A stretch of 8,241 bases of DNA from Eubacteriaceae bacterium UBA7485 (lineage in GTDB: Bacteria; Bacillota; Clostridia; Eubacteriales; Eubacteriaceae), in the NCBI GenBank assembly GCA_002478485.1, contig DLOL01000010.1, forward strand, positions 7,881 to 16,121, written 5' to 3'. Within the stretch, counting starts at the first letter, position 1. Every line of letters begins with the position of its first letter. Shown here in pieces: positions 1-5,749 of this stretch. The position numbers and the translations under genes were made by a program. Under the pieces are notes generated by a model. The model worked only from the letters and a program-made list of their open reading frames with translations. It made no database searches and was not told where the DNA came from.

Positions 1-414
1 TCTGAACCGCTCGGCTTGATTGACGGAGCCGAATTTTTTTCAGAGCAAACATTAAGTGCTGTATCGGAAGATCCGGATACAGGCAAGTTAACCGGGCTCT
101 ATATTCTCCATCCGAATAACGTCGGAAGGTGCGGGCATATTGCAAACGCGAGTTTTGCTGTGAAAGAAGGCTTGAAGGGACAAAGAATCGGTGAGTCCCT
201 CGTGAAAGACTGTCTTGAAAAGGCAAAGATGTGCGGGTTTTCCATCCTGCAGTTCAATGCCGTGGTTGAATCAAACCTTCCGGCGAGAAAACTTTATCAA
301 AAGCTGGGGTTCCAACTTCTCGGAACGATTCCAGGCGGATTTAAAATGAAAGACGGGCATTTTGAAAATATATGTCTCTATTATTACGACCTTCAGCAGG
401 CGGAAATTTCCTGA
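1..414 (+). CDS. GNAT-family N-acetyltransferase, 5'-truncated by window edge
   Basis: Predicted acetyl-CoA-dependent acyltransferase of the GNAT superfamily, cytosolic, substrate unknown. The frame is open from base 1, and 137 codons are visible before the TGA at 412-414. The TTG at 16 could be read as a start, but it has no ribosome binding site and codons upstream of it are already open, so the true start almost certainly lies outside the window. Visible GNAT features are the strand-4-like segment GHIANASFAV, the acetyl-CoA pyrophosphate loop GLKGQRIGESLV (the family's R/Q-x-x-G-x-G/A pattern), and the C-terminal block FNAVVESN..ARKLYQKLGF typical of these enzymes. The ending (GTIPGGF, then YYYDL) resembles a common GNAT subgroup of about 160-180 residues, so perhaps 25-40 N-terminal residues are missing. 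A terminator overlaps its 3' end, so it is probably the last gene of its transcript and not co-transcribed with marR by design. Confidence 0.88.
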   Translation, partial: SEPLGLIDGAEFFSEQTLSAVSEDPDTGKLTGLYILHPNNVGRCGHIANASFAVKEGLKGQRIGESLVKDCLEKAKMCGFSILQFNAVVESNLPARKLYQKLGFQLLGTIPGGFKMKDGHFENICLYYYDLQQAEIS

Positions 415-436
415 GCGGAATTCCCGCCTGTTTTTT
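397..436 (+). terminator. Rho-independent terminator overlapping the GNAT stop codon
   Basis: The left arm 397-410 pairs with the right arm 417-430: 14 positions with one A/C mismatch (404/423) and one G-U pair. The loop is 6 nt (411-416), and six T residues follow at 431-436. The stop codon TGA (412-414) lies in the loop, so the left arm is inside the coding sequence. This isolates the upstream acetyltransferase from the marR promoter that follows. Confidence 0.88.
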
Positions 437-473
437 GTGCTTTCTTCTCCTGATTTCAAATTAGATGTTAATT

Positions 474-512
474 ATAAAGGCACCTGTGTATTAATAAAGG
501 TACCTTAGTATT
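474..512 (+). promoter_or_regulatory. Probable marR promoter/operator with two direct repeats
   Basis: Two 19-bp direct repeats, 474-492 and 494-512, differ at only three positions and start 20 bp apart, about two helical turns. Each has the core AAAGG-N-ACCT followed by GTATT. The second copy holds the perfect 10-bp palindrome AAGGTACCTT (497-506); the first has an imperfect AGG-CA-CCT version. MarR proteins generally bind short palindromes in their own promoter, and a GGTACC-centred core is a plausible one, so autoregulation is inferred. The A/T-rich stretch just upstream offers weak -10-like hexamers (TATAAA at 473-478, TATTAA at 489-494), but no good -35 is obvious. The exact promoter is therefore unresolved. 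The second repeat ends only 3 nt before the ribosome binding site. Confidence 0.6.
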
Positions 513-515
513 TTT

Positions 516-520
516 GGAGG
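516..520 (+). promoter_or_regulatory. Ribosome binding site that fixes the marR start
   Basis: GGAGG sits 8 nt upstream of the ATG at 529. It overlaps an in-frame TTG at 514-516, which could be mistaken for an earlier start; that TTG is part of the ribosome binding site, so the ATG is the real start. Confidence 0.85.
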
Positions 521-528
521 AAGCCGAC

Positions 529-1029
529 ATGTCAAATGGTGATTCATCTTTAACAAAACTCTTTTTTGAAACACAAAGAATGTTCATGCGCTATCAGATG
601 CTGCAGCACAAAAAAGATGAGCGTGAATTGGATCCCAGACGCGGTCAGGGAAGAATTCTCGCTGTTTTGAAAATGAAACATCAAATCAGCCAGAAAGATT
701 TAACTGAAATGCTCAAAATCCGCCAGCAGTCTCTCGGCGAGCAGTTAAAAAAACTTGAACAGGCCGGATATATCACCCGCACGCCGTCCCAAACGGACAA
801 ACGGGCCATGATTGTCTCCTTAACCCGCAAGGGGGATGCATTTGGTTTCCACCATATCGACGATTCGGATGTCTTTTCCTGCCTGAATGAAGAGGAGCAG
901 GAAAATCTGAAAGAATATCTCAGCCGAATCTCGAGTCGGATTGAATGCCTTCTCCATGATGCGGGAAGCTGCGGTTTGGTCCCGGAGAACAAGAACTGCG
1001 AGCCGGAAAACGGCTTTAATACCCCATAA
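529..1029 (+). CDS. MarR-family transcriptional regulator
   Basis: A 166-residue winged helix-turn-helix regulator, expected to act as a dimer that binds operator DNA and releases it on sensing a small molecule or oxidant. Residues 1-30 form an N-terminal dimerisation helix. About 37-80 hold the helix-turn-helix: GRILAVLKM, then SQKDLTEML, then the recognition helix IRQQSLGEQLKKLEQAGYI. About 83-101 are the wing, R-TPSQTDKRAMIVSLTRKG, which matches the family pattern with Asp90 and Arg92. A C-terminal helix (about 119-145) would complete the dimer interface. Four cysteines (118, 140, 148, 157) lie in the C-terminal third; whether they sense redox state cannot be told. The protein starts at ATG 529 after GGAGG. 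Its TAA is part of the ribosome binding site of the MATE transporter gene, implying translational coupling. The natural inference is that it represses itself and the pump through the repeats upstream. Confidence 0.9.
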   Translation: MSNGDSSLTKLFFETQRMFMRYQMLQHKKDERELDPRRGQGRILAVLKMKHQISQKDLTEMLKIRQQSLGEQLKKLEQAGYITRTPSQTDKRAMIVSLTRKGDAFGFHHIDDSDVFSCLNEEEQENLKEYLSRISSRIECLLHDAGSCGLVPENKNCEPENGFNTP

Positions 1030-1035
1030 GGAGGT
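1028..1035 (+). promoter_or_regulatory. Strong ribosome binding site for the MATE gene, overlapping the marR stop
   Basis: AAGGAGGT matches the 16S rRNA anti-Shine-Dalgarno over eight bases and includes the last two bases of the marR TAA. The codons at usable distance in the MATE frame are ATC (1039), ACG (1042) and ATA (1048), not ATG, GTG or TTG. The site is clearly real, which makes the absent start codon notable. Confidence 0.8.
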
Positions 1036-1041
1036 TCAATC

Positions 1042-2583
1042 ACGAATATAAAAAGCGCTAATCATCTTTCTTTTCTCAAGAGAACTTTCTATGCCGCTTT
1101 TCCCGTATTGACTGGATTCGCGGCCAATTTGATTTATGAACTGACCGATACATACTTTATTGGAAAGCTCGGAAGCGTGAGCTCGCTTGCCGCCATCGTT
1201 TTGTCTCTTCCTTTTCTGACTTTTCTGGTTCTAATTGGAAACCTGCTCGGAAAAGGCGCAAAAGCTTACTTTTCAAGGTCTTTGAATCAACTGAACCGAC
1301 AGGAAATATTTACAAAGCTTTTTCTCTGTACCCTGCTCTTCGGGATTTTCGTTTCCGTCTTGAGTCATTCTTTTCTGGATCCCATCGTCCAAGGACTGGG
1401 AGTTGCATACGGAACAGAAGACTACCTTTGCACAAAAGCCTGCATTCGCATCTTTTCTCTGGGAAGTCCGCTGTTTATTCTCAACAACATGCTCGCTCAA
1501 TTCATTGGCGGAGACGAAACTTCAAAGCTTTCATTGACCGGAACGCTTTTGAGTGTCGGGATCAACATAATCCTGGATCCCATCCTGATTCATACCTTAC
1601 ATCTTGGAGATGAAGGCGCAGCCCTTGCAACGGTCGCGGCCAATGGCTTCTTGACCCTGTATTATCTGGCTTATGCGGTTAGAAATCATCTTCTAGTTTT
1701 CAAATTTCAAAATACAGACGGGCAGAAGAAAGCGCTGTCAGGCATCTTGAAAGCCGGATGCGCATCCGTTGTTCCAGACTTGTTTTTTCTGGTTGACAGT
1801 TTAGTCCTCAATCATTGCATGATGACTTACGGAAATTATCTCGTGGCCGGATTTGGAATTGCCCAGAAACTCATTCAGTTTGGCGAGCTGATTACCCTTG
1901 GATTCTGTACGGGAATTTTACCAATGATAAAAGAAGCTTATCAATCAAGAAACTGGAAGGAGATCGCCCGCACACTGAAAACAGCAGTGCGCGATTTACT
2001 GGTCTCTTATCTTTTGCTCGCAGTGATCGTATGGACTTTTAAAGAAAACATCTTCCTAGCTTTCACTTCTGAACAAGCGGTCATCAAAAGCACGGTTTTT
2101 ATGTTCTTCATTCAGTTCTCGGCTGCGCTTCTTTCCGCTGGATCAAACCTGATCGGTGTGATTTTCCAAGCGGCTGGAAGAAAAGGCTATATGATCCTCT
2201 TGACGCTGATTCGAAATATGCTGCTCCTCCCTGTGACCATCGGGATGAACACAGGACTCCATTTGCAAGGGGTTATGTTCTCAGGCCTTGTTACAGAAAG
2301 CCTGGTCTTTCTCTTAAGTCTTCAGTTCTTAGACGAATGCATCCAAAAAGAAATATATCTTCAGAAATTGGTCCAGTTTTTCAAAAGCGGAAAAGCCGGA
2401 TACATGCACCGTTCAGCTCAGCCGGGACATACATGCGCATCTCTTCCCTTCCTGTTTCATCACACTTTTCCGAAAATCCACAGAAGTGGGAGAAGAATGT
2501 TCGCATTTGGCGGTTCTTTTGAGCTTTTCAGAAGATACGCCTTTTACCGGGCGCGCCTGTCCGCTCGGACTGCTTTGACATAA
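1042..2583 (+). CDS. MATE-family multidrug efflux transporter, non-canonical start and odd C-terminal tail
   Basis: Integral membrane protein of the MATE family, expected to export cationic drugs or toxins using Na+ or H+ gradients. Read from 1042 it has 513 codons; the family is usually about 440-460. The first transmembrane segment and its end, ELTDTYFIGKLGS (about residues 33-45), fit the family. So do GNLLGKGAKAYFSR (about 66-79), SVGINIILDPILI (about 171-183) with GDEGAALATVAANG after it, and the second-half repeat through HLQGVMFSGLVTESLVFLLSL (about 407-427). No ATG occurs in frame until codon 150 (1489). TTG at 1108 would cut TM1 and has no ribosome binding site, while homology-like sequence continues upstream to the strong site at 1028-1035. 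ACG at 1042 has the best spacing, so a lost or unusual start is likely. After about residue 450 the sequence turns basic and His/Ser-rich with no membrane character, suggesting a frameshift or lost stop. It is either a functional pump with a rare start or a recent pseudogene. Confidence 0.8.
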   Translation, partial: TNIKSANHLSFLKRTFYAAFPVLTGFAANLIYELTDTYFIGKLGSVSSLAAIVLSLPFLTFLVLIGNLLGKGAKAYFSRSLNQLNRQEIFTKLFLCTLLFGIFVSVLSHSFLDPIVQGLGVAYGTEDYLCTKACIRIFSLGSPLFILNNMLAQFIGGDETSKLSLTGTLLSVGINIILDPILIHTLHLGDEGAALATVAANGFLTLYYLAYAVRNHLLVFKFQNTDGQKKALSGILKAGCASVVPDLFFLVDSLVLNHCMMTYGNYLVAGFGIAQKLIQFGELITLGFCTGILPMIKEAYQSRNWKEIARTLKTAVRDLLVSYLLLAVIVWTFKENIFLAFTSEQAVIKSTVFMFFIQFSAALLSAGSNLIGVIFQAAGRKGYMILLTLIRNMLLLPVTIGMNTGLHLQGVMFSGLVTESLVFLLSLQFLDECIQKEIYLQKLVQFFKSGKAGYMHRSAQPGHTCASLPFLFHHTFPKIHRSGRRMFAFGGSFELFRRYAFYRARLSARTALT

Positions 2584-2650
2584 TTCCTGAAACTCCGCAT
2601 AACGGAAAGAATCAGTCTCCTCCGGCTGAAAGAAGACAGTGTCGAAAATA

Positions 2651-2700
2651 TTTAAAAAAGAAGACCGGATCACCTCGATTTAAATGATCCGGTCTTCTTT
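2651..2700 (-). terminator. Intrinsic terminator of the U32-mutS2-GNAT operon, possibly bidirectional
   Basis: A perfect 16-bp stem, 2657-2672 pairing with 2685-2700, has a 12-nt loop containing the palindrome ATTTAAAT. Read on the minus strand it ends in six T residues followed by an A/T-rich stretch, beginning 9 nt past the GNAT stop. On the plus strand the tract after the stem is only TTT then AAAA, so termination of the MATE transcript here is possible but weaker. It sits between convergent genes. Confidence 0.9.
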
Positions 2701-2709
2701 AAAAGCAAA

Positions 2710-3318
2710 CTAGAGTTCTTTTGCGTAAAGAAAGCACCTCAACGGGACTTCTCTCTTTCCAAAGGCAAGGACAATGTCCCTTTCCTCTTCTCTTTTAAAT
2801 CCCCTTTTGTCGTAAAAAGGATAGGAGCAGCCGTCATCGGTGAACAGAAAAACGGATTTTCCTTTCTCCCTCTCTTCAAGCGCCTTGATCAGTGCCGTAC
2901 CTACGCCTTTGACCTTTTCTTCAGGATCCGCTGCCAGGAAAACAATTTCGCCGTCCGGATCTTTTCTTTTCTTGAAATTCTGAAGCATTTCACGATTGGC
3001 GCAGTCATAGGGATCCGCGCCTTCCCTGAAAAAGACTTTTTGAAGTGCCTGAAAGGTCTTGACGTATAAATCTGAAAAGATGTTTCTCCGCTTTTTCTCT
3101 CCCTTCATCTCGGCCAGTAAAACACCCAAAAGTTTTTCTCCGTCGTAGCAAGCCAGCACCTGTGTGGCCCGCCCGAGCTCCTGATAAAAAAAGAAGTCTC
3201 CGTAAAGTTTCAGAATGAAAGGGTTTTTGACGTAATGATCAAAATGCATGCCTTTAATGGCAAATTCGACCGCTTTCTTATAGTCTTTTTTCTCAAGATT
3301 TCGAATGGTAAAGTCCAA
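2710..3318 (-). CDS. GNAT-family N-acetyltransferase with TTG start
   Basis: A 202-residue predicted acetyl-CoA-dependent acyltransferase, cytosolic, substrate not identifiable. The N-terminus FTIRNLEKKDYKKAVEFA is the usual GNAT opening. ATQVLACYDGEKLLGVLLAEM (51-71) forms the central strands. EIVFLAADPEEKVKGVGTALI (124-144) gives strand 4 and the acetyl-CoA loop (K137, G138, G140). SVFLFTDDGCSYPFYDKRGF (155-174) gives the C-terminal strand and the Y-x-x-x-GF element. A charged insert at about 72-120 separates the halves. The TTG start is supported by GAGG (3326-3329) 7 nt upstream and by the match of the N-terminus to the family. It lies 41 nt after mutS2, is followed directly by the operon terminator, and is probably co-transcribed with mutS2. 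There is no sign that it is functionally tied to MutS2; GNAT genes often sit as end-of-operon passengers. Confidence 0.88.
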   Translation of the reverse strand: MDFTIRNLEKKDYKKAVEFAIKGMHFDHYVKNPFILKLYGDFFFYQELGRATQVLACYDGEKLLGVLLAEMKGEKKRRNIFSDLYVKTFQALQKVFFREGADPYDCANREMLQNFKKRKDPDGEIVFLAADPEEKVKGVGTALIKALEEREKGKSVFLFTDDGCSYPFYDKRGFKREEERDIVLAFGKREVPLRCFLYAKEL

Positions 3319-3332
3319 CTGAAAACCTCACT

Positions 3333-3349
3333 TTTGACTGGCTGTCAAA
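3333..3349 (-). other. Small intercistronic hairpin before the GNAT ribosome binding site
   Basis: A perfect inverted repeat TTTGAC / GTCAAA (6 bp, 5-nt loop) ends 3 nt before the TGAGG that drives the GNAT TTG start. No T tract follows, so it is not a terminator. It might influence translation or mRNA processing between mutS2 and the GNAT gene; this is inference only. Confidence 0.4.
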
Positions 3350-3365
3350 TGACTGGATGTCAAAG
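3336..3365 (-). repeat. 15-bp tandem duplication across the mutS2 stop codon
   Basis: Copies 3336-3350 and 3351-3365 match at 13 of 15 positions (differences at the 7th and 15th base). The second plus-strand copy contains the mutS2 TGA (3360-3362). Because the unit is a multiple of three, the other copy supplies another in-frame TGA at 3345-3347, so mutS2 has tandem stops 15 nt apart. It probably arose by local duplication. Confidence 0.75.
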
Positions 3366-5735
3366 CTTGACAATGGTCGCGCCGGTTCCGCCCTCGTCCG
3401 GTTTTCCGTACCTGTAGGATGAAACCAGGTTGGATTTCTTCAGATAGTCCTGAACCGCCGCGCGGACACGTCCGGTCCCCATCCCGTGGATAATCCGCAC
3501 TTCTTTTTTGCCCGCCATAATTGCGTCGGATATAAACTGCTCGAGCGCGAAAATCGACTCATCCACCGTGCGGCCCCTCAGGTCAAGCTCGGTCTTCACG
3601 TTGGCCGTCGTCCCTTTGACGATGGTCTTCTCGCGTTTGGGCTTTTCCTTTTGGATCTTCACCAGATCCTGCGGCTTCATTGCGATCTTCATCGTTCCCG
3701 ACTGGATCATGACCTTCTTCTGTTTGGTCTGGATATCAATCACGTCCGCCTCCCGGTCAAGCTGTTTGACATAAACCCGGTCGCCTTTCCTGAAGTCTTC
3801 AAGCCTGTAGCGCTTTTTGTTCTTGTCAAACCGCTGCGCGCGCTTTTCGCGCTGCTCTTCGGCTTTCTGCGCGGCTTTATCCGCATCGCTCAGCTTTCTT
3901 CTCAGTTTCTCAAGCTTTTTATTGTCGACACTGGCTTCCGCTTCTCTCTGGATGGACTGCACCTCACGGTAGATCTTGTCCGTCTCAAGCTTGGTCTCCC
4001 GGATCATCTGCGCGGCCTTTTCGTTGGCCTTGATGAGCGCGCGTTCCGCTTTCTCCTTGTTTTTGTCCTTTTCCGTCTCAGCTTCACGCAGTTTGACCAG
4101 CGCTTCCTCTTCACGTTCTCTTGCGCGCTCGAGCGCTTTTCGGGCTTCAAACGCGCTCTTTTCCGCTGCGGCGATGGTCTTCTCAAACTCGCGGGTGTTC
4201 TCTGAAATCAGGCTTTTTGATTCATCGATGATGGCCTGCGGAAGCCCGATTCGTGAGGCGATCTCGAAAGCGTTGGATTTTCCGGGCACGCCGATTAAGA
4301 GGCGGTAAGTCGGGCTTAATGATTCCACATCGAATTCAACGGAGGCATTGATCACGCCTTCGGTATTAAGCCCGTATTCTTTCAGTTCCCCGTAATGAGT
4401 GGTGGCACCGGTCAGCGATCCCCTCTTTCGGAGCTCGTCAAGAATAGCGACGGCAAGGGCGGCTCCTTCTTCCGGATCAGTTCCCGCACCCAGCTCGTCA
4501 AACAGGACCAGCGAATCACGGTCGGCGTCTCTTAGGATCTGGACAATGTTATGCATGTGGCTTGAGAAGGTGGAGAGCGACTGTTCGATACTCTGCTCAT
4601 CCCCGATATCCGCATAAACATCCTGAAACAGCCGTGTCCTTGATCCTTCCTGAACCGGAATGAAAAGGCCGGACTGCAGCATGAGCGTCAGAAGGCCGAG
4701 TGTCTTGAGCGTAACCGTTTTCCCGCCGGTATTCGGTCCTGTAATGACCATCGTCTGAATCTCCTCAGGAAGCACAATATCGCTTGCGACCACTCTCTCT
4801 TTAGGAATCAGCGGATGGCGGGCCATGAGAAGCTCAACCGGTCCTTCTTCAGTGAGCCGGGCGCGGTTGCCGCCGATCGACAGAGCGTAGGCGGCTTTGG
4901 CAAAGACATAGTCAAGCTCGATCATCGTCCGGTAATCTTCTTCAAGCACGGCATGATACAGGCCGACTTTATCGCTCATGTCTTTGAGAATTCTCTCAAT
5001 TTCATCCTTTTCCTCTGCCTCAAGAAGCCTCAAATCGTTATTCAGCTCCACAACGGCCGCAGGCTCCACATAAAGTGTCTGTCCTGAAGAGGAGCGGTCT
5101 AACACAATACCCGGAATCTTTGCCCGGTACTCGGCTTTTACCGGAACCACATAACGGCCTCCGCGAATCGTGACAAGTTTTTCCTGCAGATAACGGTCAT
5201 TGACCGGCGAAGCGGTGATGGCCTGCAGCTTCTCTGTGATACGCTTTCCGACATTGATCATCTCCCGACGAATTCTTGTGAGCTCTGCAGACGCTGTATC
5301 CGCCACTTCGGTGTCACTTAACAGCTTCTTTGAGATTTCCTGTTCAAGATCTTCACAGGCATCGAGAATATCAAACGCATCGTCGAGAAGCGGAAGGGCT
5401 TCGCCCTGGTCTTCCTCGCGGTAGGATAAAATATCTCTTATGGTTCGCAGCACCGCTGCAATTCGCCGAAGCTCGAAAATCTGCAGGAATGCGCCAATCT
5501 TCGCGCGCTGAATCATCCCGGTGATGTCTTCATTCTTGGCCATGGGAAGTCTTCCCGAGCGAAGCGACATCAGGAGCGCTTCTTCCGTGTAAGAGAGCGA
5601 TCTTTCAATATTTGACAGGTCTGTCATCGGATAAAGCGCTTTTGCCGTCTCTTTCGCTTCGTCATTGACACAAAAACCGGTCAGTTTGTCCTTGATCTTT
5701 TCATATTCTAAAGCTTGTATGCTTCTGTTATCCAT
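3360..5735 (-). CDS. mutS2: Endonuclease MutS2 (ATPase with C-terminal Smr domain)
   Basis: A 791-residue full-length MutS2, close to the roughly 785 residues usual for Bacillota. It lacks the mismatch-recognition domain of MutS and begins with the core/lever domain. The ATPase holds Walker A GPNTGGKT (333-340), the dimer-signature region DEQSIEQSLSTFSSHM (379-394), Walker B LVLFDELGAGTD (with D413, E414) and the switch GATTHYGELKEYGL. A highly charged coiled coil (about 510-640) follows, then a KOW-like linker (KGDRVYVKQLDREADVIDI). The Smr nuclease domain has LDLRG (717-721) and HGMGTGR (750-756). Bacterial MutS2 proteins have been linked to suppression of recombination. In Bacillus subtilis MutS2 binds collided ribosomes and promotes their rescue; LDLRG in place of LDLHG is also seen in such homologues. 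ATG 5735 follows an AAGGAAG site and lies 14 nt after the U32 gene, indicating co-transcription. No key motif is missing. Confidence 0.97.
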   Translation of the reverse strand: MDNRSIQALEYEKIKDKLTGFCVNDEAKETAKALYPMTDLSNIERSLSYTEEALLMSLRSGRLPMAKNEDITGMIQRAKIGAFLQIFELRRIAAVLRTIRDILSYREEDQGEALPLLDDAFDILDACEDLEQEISKKLLSDTEVADTASAELTRIRREMINVGKRITEKLQAITASPVNDRYLQEKLVTIRGGRYVVPVKAEYRAKIPGIVLDRSSSGQTLYVEPAAVVELNNDLRLLEAEEKDEIERILKDMSDKVGLYHAVLEEDYRTMIELDYVFAKAAYALSIGGNRARLTEEGPVELLMARHPLIPKERVVASDIVLPEEIQTMVITGPNTGGKTVTLKTLGLLTLMLQSGLFIPVQEGSRTRLFQDVYADIGDEQSIEQSLSTFSSHMHNIVQILRDADRDSLVLFDELGAGTDPEEGAALAVAILDELRKRGSLTGATTHYGELKEYGLNTEGVINASVEFDVESLSPTYRLLIGVPGKSNAFEIASRIGLPQAIIDESKSLISENTREFEKTIAAAEKSAFEARKALERAREREEEALVKLREAETEKDKNKEKAERALIKANEKAAQMIRETKLETDKIYREVQSIQREAEASVDNKKLEKLRRKLSDADKAAQKAEEQREKRAQRFDKNKKRYRLEDFRKGDRVYVKQLDREADVIDIQTKQKKVMIQSGTMKIAMKPQDLVKIQKEKPKREKTIVKGTTANVKTELDLRGRTVDESIFALEQFISDAIMAGKKEVRIIHGMGTGRVRAAVQDYLKKSNLVSSYRYGKPDEGGTGATIVKL

Positions 5736-5749
5736 ATTCTTCCTTTAAT

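Noticed and set aside
2337..2522. Plus-strand 61-codon open frame overlapping the MATE 3' end
   Set aside because: The start is inside the MATE coding region without a ribosome binding site. It was kept only as a possible frameshifted continuation to test, not as a gene.
2413..2673. Minus-strand 86-codon open frame overlapping the MATE tail
   Set aside because: Its GTG start lies inside the terminator stem, it has no credible ribosome binding site, and the product shows no recognisable motif. It sits beyond the terminator of the minus operon.
3336..3365. Two TTGACA hexamers on the minus strand between mutS2 and the GNAT gene, looking like -35 boxes
   Set aside because: No TATAAT-like hexamer follows either at 16-18 nt. 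They are a by-product of the tandem duplication.
3486..4205. Long plus-strand open frame (239 codons) antisense to mutS2
   Set aside because: It lies wholly opposite the Glu/Lys/Ala-rich coiled coil and Smr region of mutS2. The Leu/Phe-rich product is what antisense reading of GAA, AAG and GCG codons gives. No homology-like motif is visible.
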